A DNA stretch of 64,000 nucleotides from Leucocoprinus leucothites (taxonomy: Eukaryota > Basidiomycota > Agaricomycetes > Agaricales > Agaricaceae). The stretch is from contig JAACJO010000014.1 in the NCBI GenBank assembly GCA_013368445.1, forward strand, positions 372,001-436,000. The letters are read 5' to 3'. The position numbers and the translations under genes are program-made. The notes beneath the pieces were generated by a model that was not told the DNA's origin, made no database searches, and was given only the letters and a program-made list of their open reading frames with translations. Shown one piece after another: positions 22,924 to 35,840 of this stretch (position 1 is its first letter; each line of letters opens with the position of its first letter).

Positions 22924-25245
22924 GGGTAAAGTGTACGAATTGATTGTGCTAGTTGGCTCAGTGGCTGGGTTTGTATGATTTCTTTGTCCCTTGGTTCTTC
23001 TGATTTGATGTGGATGCTGTATGGCAAATTTAGTATCTGTTTTCGGGTGTATTTTTACTACGATGTGCTTTATCTTCCCTTCTCATCTCCTGTTTTAATA
23101 CCTTCTAAATCTCGGGGGTTTTACCATTAAATTGTTTTTTTTACTAGTCGTTGCCCTTTATGGTATCGTTTCTGGAAAAATTCACATTACCTCACTCCGG
23201 TGATTGGGTCGATAATTAACAAAGTTCTAACTTCCCTTCGGCTGATTAATTCTCTCTCCAAGGCCTGATTTCTTGCTTGGCGTTGGTAAATGCTATATAC
23301 GACGAGCTTCTGATACTTCTCTCAAAGGATCAGAAAGTTGGCCCAAGTTTGGACTGATCTGTCCACGATCGAGTTGACTGTGAGGTACTCCCCACGCTTC
23401 TCAGCCTCCTTGTTCCTTCGAGTCCTCCAGCCACATTTACATACTTCATTCCTTGGTCGTTCCTGTTGGTCTACAATTTTTCCTGCTTATCCTATCCCAG
23501 TGGCTGCTGTAATTCTTGAAGGTCGTGGCATCTGTGGTTCAAACACCTTGATACTTCTGGTAATCCGGGCTCTCTGACTTTTGGAGCTACCCTTATGATA
23601 GTTCATTCATTATGACCCCTTCTCATTACCATATGCTCATAGGATGCGATCGGTTTCTTCAGGCCGTACATATCATGGCAATCGTATCTCGGCCGGACTT
23701 TCGATAGCGACAAAATCGCATTTTTCGCCTATCGGTCTTAGGCTCATTCTCATTATGGCAGCTCTCAAAATCGTCAATGGAATGGACTCAGTCAAAGCCA
23801 CCCTGATCATCTGCTGCAGTGGCGAGAAGGTGTCGTTTCAAAAGATTCTTTCTGGAATTTCTTCACCAAAACAAAGGATGTCTATATGAACAGAATACCT
23901 CGACCACTGGCAGATTAAGAAATCCAGTCAGTCTGACATCGACAGGTTCTGATGGAGGCGCCCTGTGGGTAGTTGACATCTGACAACGGGCTTTGGGGAT
24001 TCAAGTCCAAACAATTTAACTGTTTGACATCCAACGGCTACACCTTATGTCTCTCCTCGACTAAGTACCGGCGGAGAACCACACGCCTCAAGTGGCGTCG
24101 GTAATCAGATCTCAGGTGTTTTCTGTCCAGCCATCTGTTTTTCTTGCATTTATCTCTTGAAGGAGTCTCGTCTCAACGCCACACACGTCGTTATACTTCC
24201 AGGCACACTGATATATAATTGAGAGCTGTCAAGACTGAGTAAGAAAACAAAATAAATCTGGTTTAGCTTCTCTTGTCGTCTCTTGCGCCTCGGGGCCGTA
24301 CGGGTTTACTACAGACGTTGGGGAGAGTGTCACTGGCTCCCCACCCGATTTATGCGGGCTTATCGATCAGGACCAGGTGCCACAACCACGGAGCGCACAA
24401 TCTCACTTGTCCCTGAAGCGCCGCCAACCTACGGTTTCTGATCTCTCCTTGCCTTAACTTAGTGCATGGTCACTAGGGTCTTGTCGTCCACTCTCTGTCG
24501 TCTATTCTGGATGCTAGTATCAAAAGTTTGAGAAATAGCCGCATCATATCCGGGGACATCGCGATTACCTGGCCCAGGACCATGGTCATTGATTAACCAG
24601 CCATCGGCCACGCATATGTTGCACCGATACCCTTGTGGTGTGTGCCAATTTCAAGTTGTTTGCTAAATGTGCTCCCGAGGTCGGCGGTCCGTTTTTCTCG
24701 CATAAAAAAGCCTCTACTAGTATGGGTCCTCCAAGCTAGATAACTCCGGTTTAGGGATCCGTGTATTTCGCAGGACTCTAGAGCTTGTATAATCCACATA
24801 TCTCAGTTATTGATTTTACCTTGAGCCTGCAGCATGGTATAGTCCAGCCAGATGTGGCTGAGCGACCTGTCAATTGAGGGCCCATGAATAAGCAGTCGTC
24901 GCCAGTGAACAGGGATAAAGCCAGCAACTAATTATTCTTGCCGGGACTGCTAATCATTTGAGAACGGTTTAGCTATTTGAGGCTGTTCATGATCCCTTAA
25001 TATTTTCATAATCACCGGCGCCAAATTCGGCCATGATCATGATACTCTTTCTATGGGCTGGGATGACGGCCACGGGCCAACGGGTCTTCTTTCATTGAAT
25101 ATAAGTTCAAGCACTCGTTCAGTAGCATATTAGCTATCAGCCTATCTTGTAGTTCTACCGCACTGCATGACGACGAGTGCCGCCATCTGGCGGTGGCACC
25201 GCAGGAAGGTCGCATTCGTTAGCAAGTCACCTGACCATTTTCCTC
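22924..25245. other. 2.3-kb gene-poor region
   Basis: No open frame here has domain character; the longest are about 80 codons (23338-23577, 23644-23889). Base composition alternates between T-rich (23030-23160) and mixed. It may hold decayed repeats or long regulatory sequence, but I find no inverted or direct terminal repeats by eye. Confidence 0.4.
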
Positions 25246-26366
25246 ATGCTTGCAACTTCGCCTTCGACATCGACCATAACGACAACGGCCTCCTCGTCCT
25301 ATCGTGCAGAACGGCATGATATTTGGAGATACATACCATTTTCTGGAATGATTTTCCTTCTCTTCATCTTCACTCTCATAGCCGGCCTTATGGAGGCACC
25401 AATGTCCCCCTTCCGATTTTTCTACCGGGACCCCCTCGCTATCCTCCTTTACACACGCTGCGAAGACGATTGCATGCTCGTATTTCACACACAATTCATT
25501 TTGAGTCTCGTCATGAGCTGTATGACAACCATCTGCCTCACTACCGCGGTCGCCGCTCATCCGGATATCCCTCCGCGCGGTGAAAGCGGCTACACTAGCC
25601 TAAAGAAGTTCCTCTGGCCTATAATCTTTCCTGAAGGCATGCTGCTTAAAGCATTCAGGCAGGTGCTCGCCGCGAGGACGATAGCACAGTTATATAATGA
25701 GGAGAGACGCGAAGAACTAGGTGAGTCTTATTTGACATGGAAGGGTCCTATGAGATATGAACATGCACTTAACGCACGGAATCATTCTTGGACAGAAAAT
25801 CAGAAGCTGATAGAGTCCGAGCGCGGTCCACGCAGAGTATCTCCACCGAAATGTACCACCGATTCACATCGTGAGCCTTCATTCAACCTCCCTTTGGCGT
25901 TCCCTCAATGTCCTTGAAAGAAACGCCACCTGCAGTGTGGTCAGAAACGCACGGCTTCTATGTGGTTATGGGTGGACTCATGTTGTACAAAGATAAACAA
26001 CCACTACACACTCTCCAGTATTCAACCATGGAGCGGCTATACCGAACTGGACAAATTGACCTACCTGTCGTCTCTCGAGACGAAATCATGGAACGAAGTA
26101 AAGACGGGGTCGTGTCCAAAGCTATGGCGCTTTTTCAGGTCCTGTATTTCTTTCAAGATTACGTGCGGCGGTGGAAGCGAGAGAGGTCAGTTATTGACCT
26201 CGAGATCGTCACCATGATCTACATCATCATCAATGCTTTCACGTTTATTCTCTATTGGCATAAGCCATTCTATATCTTAACTCCGACCCGAGTTCAGCTC
26301 AAACCAGAGCCGGATAGGACGCACAAGAAGAAACATTCATCTAAGAAGTCCTCCACAAATTCATAA
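25246..26366 (+). CDS. multi-pass membrane protein of unknown function
   Basis: Exons 25246-25720, 25796-25870 and 25936-26366 are joined by 75-nt and 65-nt introns with GTGAGT and GTGAGC donors. The product is about 326 residues. Hydrophobic helices occur at FSGMIFLLFIFTLIAGLM, FHTQFILSLVMSCMTTICL and VTMIYIIINAFTFILYW. A conserved block WSETHGFYVVMGGLMLY begins exon 3. This block and the overall plan recur in large families of uncharacterised agaricomycete membrane proteins. The start is the first in-frame ATG. The cytosolic tail is basic (HKKKHSSKK). Function unknown. Confidence 0.7.
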
Positions 26367-26590
26367 CTAACACAACTGTACATCACACGTGTTGCAATTC
26401 ATTCAATTTCTTGTAATATTTCTGCAAAATGATCACCCGGGCAGGATGCACTCCAGGTTGCGTTCTGAAAGTTTCAAGGATGACATAACGACCTCTTCGG
26501 TCATGGTTTTGGCGTGCATGATGGTGTATAGGACAGCGCATGAAGCATGTTGCGTGAATAAGAGTACAACAACCCCTCCGAACGACGATT

Positions 26591-27049
26591 CTACTTGCGT
26601 GAGCTGGATGCTTGCTGCTTGATGACCTTTTTTACGATCTTGGCCTCCTCAACAAGGAAGGCTCGTAGAATTCTGGCGATAGTTCATCAGAGTCTATATT
26701 GCATCAACTGCACCAACGCAACATACCGTAATTTAACACAATCACCGCATCTGGAACCTCCGTAAGCCCTCTGCACGGACTTCTGACGCTTGGAGATGGT
26801 TGCATATGCGCGAGGGCGGAGGGCAGGGACCTAATCCGATACAAATCACGTAAGTCTTGGCATGTAATCTCTATCCAGTCAGAAACGTACACCAGGAAGG
26901 GCGATACCGCAGTCACCGCACTTGGGAGCAGTTCCACGCTTTTTGAGGTGGTGGTAGACCAATTTGCCACCAGGGGTCTTGACCACGCGCCTGAGGTTTG
27001 ATTTGGTGTTGTAAGGATTGCGCTTGCGAAGAGTGACACGTTGGGCCAT
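26591..27049 (-). CDS. RPL34: large-subunit ribosomal protein eL34
   Basis: Three exons (27049-26891, 26830-26727, 26672-26591) give 114 residues, the usual length for eL34. The N-terminus MAQRVTLRKRNPYNTKSN, the block VVKTPGGKLVYHH, the zinc-type pair CGDCG, and KSVQRAYGGSRCGDCVK are diagnostic. The protein is a core component of the cytosolic 60S subunit. Introns are 60 and 54 nt with GTACGT and GTATGT donors. The short C-terminus, ending in Ser-Arg-Lys after the lysine-rich helix, is normal. Confidence 0.96.
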
Positions 27050-30000
27050 TGCTATAGCTATAGAAACAACGAAACCATCAGCATCGTCTAATCAGAACTC
27101 TAAACCATTCCTCCAGAGAAACCGTCCAGTGTTTCCATCTCCGACTAGTCACCCAGCCATGTTGATGCCAGAAACATTCACCGCACCGCTAAAAGCGAGG
27201 ATTACAACTCACATTGACCGGGATCGATGAGGAGGTCTATGAAGGCATGGTTAGCTTTAAATTCAGACGATTTAACAGCAGAATTCCTTTACCTTGTCTT
27301 GAGGTTGTCGGCGCCGATGTCGAAACGGTGATCGAGAACGATTCTGTGGCTGAAGAACTGTATAATTACTCGGCAAATACCGAGAGCTCAGAGCACTACG
27401 CCTTGAGATAAAAATACTGCCAAACACTTACGTAGCTTCCCTGATTCCAGCACTGCCACTTACTACCAGAACACCCAACGTAAGGATTAACGTCATAAAA
27501 ATACATCTTTTGTTTCTGTTTCTATAGCTGTTCTACGATAAACCCGGTGGCAGGGAGTCAGCCCGGGCATCCAGATTACACTGGAACTGAAAAAAAGCCA
27601 CCTCTGTAGCACTGGTTAACTTCAACGTTGTCGTTGAATAAGCCTTTTTAGGTGACAGACGTCCCTATGCCACGACTTGATACACGAGACGAATATTCTG
27701 CTTTTTACAATGAGATCTGATCAAAAACTAACTTGTATTAACTCTGCGCAAGCTAGATTTATTGAGCCAGTTCAAGAATGGGTCGATCAATGCTTCGAAG
27801 TATGTCATTTCCTTCTGCATGTTCCGAACACCTCAACTCTTAAATCTGCAAGGAAAACAACGTTGATCAGAGAGTGCCAATTTGTCCACAATTAGACTGT
27901 TAGATTGTGTGCTGGTGGCGCTAGCTTGTACCAAGAATAGGAAATTTATATTGAGTTGGGGTGGAGGGAATAAGAGTTAATGTCAATCAAACTGATGCAT
28001 GCGCGCTTTGTAGGGCTACCATACGCCTAGGCCAATCTATCAGCCTATTGGGCTCCAGACCCTGGCAAATACCGTCTCATTTTTCCCGGAGTGAATGACC
28101 CAGCGACATAGGAACCACCAGGTGCGAAGGTGATTCCTGCCGCTTACCCTCCTCATGACTGATCAGTGGGTTTGAGCCACTCTGTTCAATTTTATGGCTG
28201 AACTCTTGATCGAGGTCTACGGTTATACCGTGTGAACCCCGCAGACAAACCACCGCGCCTGAGCGAGGCTGTGTTCACTAGTTTATGAGCGGATGCAATG
28301 GAAGTACAAGGAAGATCAATTACAGGACCAGGGGTAACTGGCGGCGTTGAAGACTTTGTTCTTGGAGCCGAGGATTAAGAATGAAGGAGGATGCCTCTAC
28401 ACAACTCCAAGAATGGAATTTGGAATGGGAGATCTACATTTCATTCCCATCCCGTGTCGCAATTGCACTCAATATCATGACAATAACCTTGGCTGGACTA
28501 TATGACAAGCACATTGAAATGGGCGTCCGGTCAATGCGGCAGAAGTTTCGAGCATCTGCGAAGCAGCGGGAACCACGAGACTCAGCTGCCGCTCTCAGAA
28601 TAAGTCGGCCGTTGAGAAAGAATCTCCTACAATGATTGTAGCACCCCGTATACCGCCTTGCTTTTCAGTTCCGAGGGTCATCCACCTGTGGGCGAATGCG
28701 GCAAGGAGGCCCGGATCTGAATTCCTGCCATATCTCTGTTAATGCGGAGTAGGTTCTGGAGAAGAGCAGTTGGCAAGTGATTGTAATAGAGTCGGCCGAT
28801 AAAACGATCAGAATTCAGAACAAAAGATTAAATCGAGTAATCTGAAAGGAGAACCCGCAGACTGGACCTTTCCGAGTGGAGGTCGAACTCATTCATTTGG
28901 GGTTGAAATCATAAGTGTTCTGATCATGCTCCAGATCAGACGATAAAATAGCAAGTGCGCCAACACGGACAACTGCTTTTTAGGGGATGCACATATTTAT
29001 GCTGTTGACCGTTCTGATGAGGATGGAAAGTGGGACCCGGTGAATCGAAAAGCTTCCGGGCTTCAGCAATGTGCCCGCCCTTCCTTCATATGCAGCCATG
29101 CATTTTTTTGGCCTAAGAAAAATGGAGAACAGTGAGGCGGATAGTGCGGCGAGAACTGCCTTGTCAGGATCATTGTTTAATTCATAATCCTGACCACGGG
29201 CCCCCGGGATTTGAGTAGTTCGACATGTAGTGTTCCCTGTGAAGAGACAGCGCTGGGTTGTCAAACATTCGCCCTTGGAGGGATATGCGTTTATCATGAA
29301 TAATACTACGTCATTGCTTTTGTTGGCGAGCTAAAATTTCCCGCACCGCGATGGTCGGCTTGCGAAATCTGAAGGCCGCAAGGCTGCCTGATCGGTACCT
29401 CCGATAAGCCTTTTGTGCGGTATATGGTCCGATGCATGCTTGCCAGTCGGGAGCCTGCCTGAGTTTCAAGATTCGGGCGCCGCCTCGCTGGTTCGCGCAT
29501 GTCTGGAAGGTTAGGCTCGCGTGCTTGCTTGCTTGAGAGCAGTTTTGCTGATTACCGACCCATATCAACATGAAGGAGTTGCCTTGGTAGTCGAGGAGTC
29601 AATGGCAGCGACAAACAGAGCCTATGTCGCTCATCGTGTGCTCGTCGCCATGCTATTGGTTCCGCCAGGGCTCCTCGAACTTCAGTGAGAGAATTGGTGA
29701 ACCTAACCAGGTATACAATGTTCAGGGTATATTCATTTTTAGACCTCGCCGCTAGGACACCGGCAGCCGATCAAGCGGCGATATACAGGAATGCGAGTTC
29801 CCTAGGAAGCAGAGTTCGCTGTATTCTTCACATCGAGGGTGTGGCGTGTGCGTGGCTGTTTGAGGTCGAGAATGCGTATCGTGTTTTCAAGGGCGGAGTG
29901 ACTCCTCGCCTGGATTTTGAGGAAATTCTAAGGAAGTTCAACGTTCTTCCAGTTCTAACCGCATTAAGACAACGTCAGTTAGAAGGCAGCTTCTTCATGT

Positions 30001-30112
30001 TCAAGGTCAGGGTCCCAGGGACTCATCATAATATTACATATCCAGATTAGGTAATGCTTAGAGCGTTCAGGTTCGCCAATCTCAACCACCAACATCCATT
30101 CATGAACCAGCT
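27050..30112. other. 3-kb gene-poor region
   Basis: The left part is the promoter of eL34. The rest contains only short open frames (27214-27411, 28381-28635, 28980-29297 minus, 29685-30050) without recognisable domains, and some of these lack an ATG. I cannot support a gene here. The frame ending at 30050 stops 60 bp before the GPI11 start and could be part of a poorly resolved upstream exon, but there is no positive evidence. Confidence 0.4.
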
Positions 30113-31260
30113 ATGAGGAGTGCCAAGGGAATCGCAAAGGCGTCGAAAGGCGGTAACTCTCCACCGACAACTACAAACTCGAGCTTATTGTCGCTGGTGG
30201 AAGTTCTTCCAGGTAACTCGTACATCCCAATTGTCGGTGTTCATACGACACTTCTTCTCTTCAATGCACTTTTCCTCCCACGGACAACCTTCTTGCAAGA
30301 CATCGCCGGCCTGAGGGTAGATCCTGCTCAGCTCTCCTCGCTGGACCGCCCTCAGCACCCATTCCTTGAACCATTGACACTCAACCCCTTGACGACGATT
30401 GTCTACATCTGCCTTGGTGCTGCTGTTCTCCAGACATGGTGGGCTGGATATGTACGAGACTGGTTGTCCCTCATGACGATTAAAGGGTCAGAAAATGAGA
30501 AGCGCCTTGAGAAAGCGATAGTTAACCGGCAGAAAACCAAAGTAGGCATTCAAAAGACCCGTTGATGTGTATCATAATTCTGACATCACACTACTTCACT
30601 AGGCATTTGTAGTGGCATGGATTGTAACGCTGGCCGCTTCCCTTGTTATTCACTCTGTGCTAATTCTATTTGGTGCACCGCTCTCCTGGTCCGTACCCGC
30701 CTTTCTGTTGCGATGGCGTAGGTTGACGAACCCTCTTTCCGAAGGCATGCATCTCGTACCTATGGCCTTGCCCTCCTGCTCTCCGTTATAACTGTTTATA
30801 CCCCTGCATTCGTATTTGGTCCTCCTGAATTTGGGCCAAGCACAGCTTCTCTCCTGAAGCGTTTGCTCTGGACCAGATTGTTTGCCGAGTTCACGTGAGT
30901 CCTTGAGCTCAGCTCGATGGTCGAAATAGAACAAATAGAACTGACAAGAACACAAAAGGATTCGTTCCCCTGTAGAGCGTGCTATCGTTTACCCTGCTGT
31001 GGGCTCTTTTGTTGGGGCCTGGTTTGGTGCAATGCCCATTGCCCTTGACTGGGATAGACCATGGCAGGTCAGTTCTCCCATCAGTTCCTGACCAAGCGCT
31101 GGCGTCTTTACTGACAAGTGAGGCACAGGCATGGCCGCTGACACCAGCATATGGTGCTATCAGTGGATATATCATCGGTTCTCTTCTTTCCCTCACTGTC
31201 AATTCAATGAGGCAGTTGATCGTTCAACAAAGACATACAAGCGGACAGAGCTCTAATTAG
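30113..31260 (+). CDS. GPI11: GPI-anchor biosynthesis protein PIG-F/Gpi11
   Basis: Five exons encode a hydrophobic protein of about 280 residues. The PIG-F signature near the C-terminus is present: GAWFGAMPIALDWDRPWQ, then an intron, then AWPLTPAYGAISGYIIGSLL. Upstream are several membrane helices (YIPIVGVHTTLLLFNALFLP, FVVAWIVTLAASLVIHSVLI, YGLALLLSVITVYTPAFVFG). The family partners the ethanolamine-phosphate transferases PIG-O/Gpi13 and GPI7 in the endoplasmic reticulum. A 56-nt intron with a GTCCGT donor and CCGAAG acceptor, near 30690-30745, restores the frame between the second and third helices. The gene converges on a phosphatase gene, with 123 bp between stop codons. Confidence 0.9.
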
Positions 31261-31383
31261 CGACTGGTATTCCACAGAATGTCTAATTCTAGATGGTTGG
31301 AAACACAAATTTTCTTCCTTCGCTACCATATTAGCAGTCCGCTTTCCACTCAATATCCGCTGGCAGATGGTTCACCTTGTGAG

Positions 31384-32574
31384 CTAGACTTTCTCCACAA
31401 TATGGAAGTCACCAATGGATCCTGTTATAAAATTGGGTATAATTGGTGAAGCATTAGGTCCTGTGATGTCCTCTTCTGTCGTGATGCCTGATTGAAGAGC
31501 CGCCTCAATCGTCCGAAACTAAGCGATATACGCCACAGAGCGCACCTGTCATAACAAGCAGTGTTGCTAATCCACCGTTTTGCCCAAACAAGATGTCAGT
31601 ATTCAAGCGGTCTCCCACCATAATTGTCCGTTTTGGATCAAAGTTGATTCTGAACAGAAAGGTAAGCCTTAACAGCCATCAGGAGTGAAAAGAGAGATTG
31701 ACTTCGCCTTTACACAATCAAGCATAGTACTTGCTGGTTTTCCCGTGCAAACAGGATCCCGACCAAGAGCAAAGCGGAGCGGAGCGCTGATTGCCCCTGC
31801 CCCAGGCAACAAGCCATGGGCACTGGGAAAAGTACTGTCTTCGTTTGTGGCAATGAAAAGACATTCCGGGTTACGGGTCAAGAACTGGAATGCCTTTGAC
31901 AGTTTGGTATAATTGACTTGGGTATCAAGGCCGCATACAACCGCGGCAACACTAGGATCAAGGGCGAAATCCGCCAAATCAAACGGAGCCAACGTGTTAT
32001 CTTTTGGGTCCTTGCAAAAGCCATACGTGAGCATTGGTCCTCGGAAAACAGAAGAAGACTCTCACCGTGCCTCCGATAAATGCGATTCCTTCATCCTGTA
32101 GTTCTTCCTCCAGGCCCGCCTGACCAATAACATAGACTTTCTTGTCTTTCGGCAGTTTAATCACCGAAGAAATATATACAGCAGCTGCATATGCAGATCC
32201 ATAGATTTCGTCCTGCATCGCCGGAACGATCCGCGTTATTGAGCATGGAAAGACTGCCTGGTGAACTACTACGTACCACATGAACATCCAAGCCCACTTG
32301 GTCAAATTTCTTCTTGTAGCTTTTTCTGGACTTGGTTGCATTGTTGGTGACGAAAACAAGTTTTTTTCCTGGGAATGAATCATTAGAATCGGGTGGTTTG
32401 TGAAAGTAACAGCTAACAGCTCGAACCCCGTTTGCGCAAGATATTGAGAACTTGAACCACTCCATCGATCACCTGATCGCCCCGCCACAGAACTCCATCG
32501 CAGTCAAAGAGCCAGATGTCGTAGTCGTTGAGCAACTTCTCATATTCTTCAAGCGTTGAAAGGCGTGAACTCAT
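31384..32574 (-). CDS. PHO13: HAD-type p-nitrophenyl/phosphoglycolate phosphatase
   Basis: This multi-exon gene runs from ATG 32574 to a stop at 31384. HAD motif I is [13 protein letters not shown], motif II is [10 protein letters not shown], and motif III/IV is [19 protein letters not shown]. The C2-type cap, including [14 protein letters not shown], lies between them. The last exon reads GITTEEDI and ends [11 protein letters not shown]. The yeast Pho13 and mammalian PGP family dephosphorylates 2-phosphoglycolate and related metabolite side-products in the cytosol. Length is about 305 residues, normal for the family. The substrate cannot be set from sequence alone. Confidence 0.9.
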
Positions 32575-34705
32575 TTTCGCTGGGATATTACGGATGTTAG
32601 GCAACCCGGGAAGACGGTAACCCGGTCCCTGAATGAAAGCACGGCAATCTTATCAATCGGTAATTTATCAGATATACATTTCGAGAATTAATCGACTTTT
32701 TGACTCGATCAATCGGCATAACGGCAAATGATGCCTCGTTGAGATCGGGGCATTTACCCACATCCATACTTAAAGTAGTAGTCAGAGCTGCAACACTGGT
32801 GATTTCGGGAAAAACGGCAAAACATTAATATATTGTACCACACAAAGAGAGTCAGTCGAATGCTAAAGCCCAGGTCGCTTTGGTTAATCGCAGGTGAATT
32901 TCGTTTGTATGGAAATCCAGCACGTTCTACAGAGTGTGTCTGGATGAAAAGCACCAGGAGAGTGCCTTCAGGATGCCTGGACCATACAGTAAAGTATGCT
33001 TGCGATCGACCGAAACCGGGAAGGAAATCACCGAACCGGAGCCTCCGGATCATATCAGTCCTGCTCTCCGAGTCGGACTCACAGATTTCATCATGCTTCG
33101 GATGGGACGCACTAGGAGGCTTGCGGTCCCGTGTTCTGTCCTGGTAAGCGGGCAGAACCCGAAGTCTTCGTGAGCTTTTTTCACACCCAAACCGAGAGGA
33201 TGAATTGTCAGTAAGTCGTCATTTATTTTTACTCCAATGATTCAAACACTTTGGTAACTTAACCGTGCCCTCCCATTAGAAGCTCGTCGCGAGGGATCAC
33301 GAGGTCGGATACTTAGTTTGTCCCTAGCACACCGACGTTTGGATGCAAGCTACTGGCTATCCTCCATAACCACACAGGACTTGGTCAAGCTCTTGTCAAT
33401 AACGGACAAAGCTTATTTAGCGCCTAATTGCCACATTTTGGGGTGGTCCGCGGGAATACCCCAAAGTATGATGTTTGAAGAATTTCCCACCTCCAGTGAC
33501 CATGAGGCTCTTGTCAGCGACCACCCGCTGAAGTGGATCGCTTGTGGCCAAGCATATTTCACAACCGAATGCTCCGAAAGCGATATTATTAGGCTGCATT
33601 TTTCCATTTCAGGATATTTCGTGTTTTTCGGATGTGATCACCTGCGGCGGCCAACTTGTTCGAAGTTTACTAAGACACATGTGTGCGTTAGTGTATCTCT
33701 GTGCTCTGGTCTGCATGGCGGAGCCCACGAGTCGCTCGAACTTAATGCTTCGGGATCACACGGGTCGAGGAATAGGTGTTTGAGAGCCAAGCGAATGCCT
33801 GCATGAGATGCTATCAGTTATGACGCATTGGGCCCCTGCTCAGTTTATGCTCCTCAAGCTTCAAGCTACTGATGCATGATGGAGTTACATCGAACCACAA
33901 ATAACCGATTGAGCTTTCTATAGCCGATTCATCGTTCCATTATCGCACTCCAATCTCACTACGGCTTCGGAGGGCGATTACCCGGCTCAGCCATCCTGGC
34001 TCCATTGCCCCCCCATGCATGCAAAAGCCGCAGTTACGGGTTTCCGTGGGCATCAATAGCTCGTTTCTGGCATTGAACCGTGAAATCTGGCCGCTGAGTG
34101 TTCCTGAGAGGCAACCGTCCGGAGGCAGCTGTCATGCGATGCCGCGCCGTGAGATTCGCTCCAGCTGGCAAGAACTGAGCAACATTGTTCCCCGGTGTGC
34201 AGGGGTTCCTCCATGGTTTGCTAGTATGAGTGAAAGTAGATAAAGGATTTGTGTATCTCTCTAGTACGTAATGGCACACACATCTCTAAGGCTCTTACGA
34301 AACTGAGTGGTCGATCGTGACACAAGGTGTCGATGTAATCATCAACCGTCTACCTTCGCATGCCGTGAGTGCTGCAGATCGTGTAGCTTAGATCTTCTCT
34401 ATTTCATATGTGGCCATCAAGTCCGATGCTTCGAATGCTGGCAGAAGCAGCTTCCAAAAGTCAAAGTATTGAATATTATACAATATTAACGATGAGGTTT
34501 GACGAAGATTGTTAGCACCCCCAAAATGCCAGTGAGCCCAAGAACAAAGAGTACGGCGACGAGAAAGCAAGAATGACAGCAATGCAGGCGAAGATAAATG
34601 CTACAGGGTATAATAAAAGGCTTCTATGTTTCAGTAGGTGTTGGAAAGAAAGTGGAAACGGTTATGTATATAATGGCGAGAATCAGTCCATGCATGAGGC
34701 CACGC
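32575..34705. other. 2.1-kb gene-poor region
   Basis: No supported gene. Open frames such as 33318-33806 plus, 32754-33053 minus and 34019-34243 plus have no domain character and no credible splice partners. The part left of about 32900 is probably the phosphatase promoter. The right end holds the 3' region of the bZIP gene. Confidence 0.4.
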
Positions 34706-35840
34706 TCATCGATGTAATGCCCGTTCGGATGAATAGGAAGGCCAAGTATCCATGTTCGCCGAAGTTGGCGTGTGCGTATAAGGAGTGACGGGATACTGGC
34801 TATGGTGGGAAGGAGCGTTCGACTATTGCAATAAAAGGTGAGTAGACGAATATCAAAAGCAGCGGGGTGAATTACGAACCGGATAGTTTTCATCCTCCAT
34901 CTTGATCGACTCATAGCTGTGGGACTGGGAGAAACCAGACATGGAATGGTTGGTGATAGAGGAAGGTCGGTGGTTGGGCAAGTGGTGGTTCGAGGACTGC
35001 ATTTGGGCGGGCTAATGTGAAGAAGAATAAGAATAAGATGTCACTAGGATCCAAAGTAATTATCAGACCCGAACTTCGCCGTGAAAGCGAAATTGGGGCT
35101 AAGAATGAGGAAAAAGACTCGCCGAAAATGGAGGGCTAGAGGTTGCACTAGAACCTGAAGAAGCATTTGTATACATTGGTCCAGGTAGACTTAGAGGCGG
35201 ACACGAGGAAGTACCATTATGGTTTGTGACACTAGAAGGCAGGTTGCCATAGTGGTGTGCCAGAGGCTGAGGGATTGTCAGAGGAGGGGGACGAAGCGAG
35301 TCGGTGAGCGGCGCATCATTGGAGCCCTGGTTGTGCGAGGGAATGAATAGGCGTTTAACGGTGGTCTAGTGGGTGACTCACTAAATACACGCCGTCGACG
35401 TGTTTTCTTCGCTTGTAATCGTTGCGGTCGCATAACCGAGTGTCTTGGTAACTTCCATATGAATTTCTTCGCGTAGCAAAGTCTCCAGGGAGGCCTCTAC
35501 CGTTTGTGTCTGCGACTAAATTGCGCAAGTCATCGTTCTCTTTTGACAGTCGAGCAACCTCCTGCTCAAGCTCGCGAATCTTGACAAGAGGGGGAGGAAG
35601 AGCAGACACTTGTTCCGGAGTGTAGCCAAGTGCAGTCTGAAGCTTAGTGACAGTTTGTTCCAGCTGGAGAAGTGAGGTATTGAGTGGTCATGTTGAGTGA
35701 CGATGAACATTGTGCTGTTAGCTCACCTGCTCAATATAGGCCTTTCGTTTTGCACGATGACGAGCTTGGGCCTTTGCGTTACGGCTACGCTCAGGGCGTT
35801 CAACACCATGTGCCGTATGATTTGGAACAGAAGACGACAT
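34706..35840 (-). CDS. bZIP transcription factor
   Basis: Exon 1 starts at ATG 35840 and carries the basic region, with the core RSRNAKAQARHRAKRKAYIEQ. An intron cuts the bZIP domain exactly at the start of the zipper. Exon 2 continues with LEQTVTKLQTALG and then a second coiled-coil stretch, IRELEQEVARLSKENDDLRN. A Pro/Ser-rich region follows, and the last exons read GFSQSHSYESIKMEDENYP and end NMDTWPSYSSERALHR at 34706. The basic region has the fungal N-x-x-A-Q-x-x-x-R-x-K pattern, so nuclear DNA binding as a dimer is expected. The junction near 35000-35130 could not be resolved, so the middle of the protein is uncertain. Target genes unknown. Confidence 0.8.

Noticed and set aside
28980..29571. 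Minus-strand open frames of about 86-105 codons
   Set aside because: Composition and lack of motifs fit chance frames; no partner exons.
29685..30050. Open frame of about 120 codons just before GPI11
   Set aside because: It does not begin with ATG, has no domain, and no splice junction links it to GPI11. The internal ATG product is also unrecognisable.
33318..33806. Open frame of 162 codons in the spacer after the phosphatase gene
   Set aside because: No ATG in a good context, no domain, and stops in nearby alignable frames; not supported as a gene.
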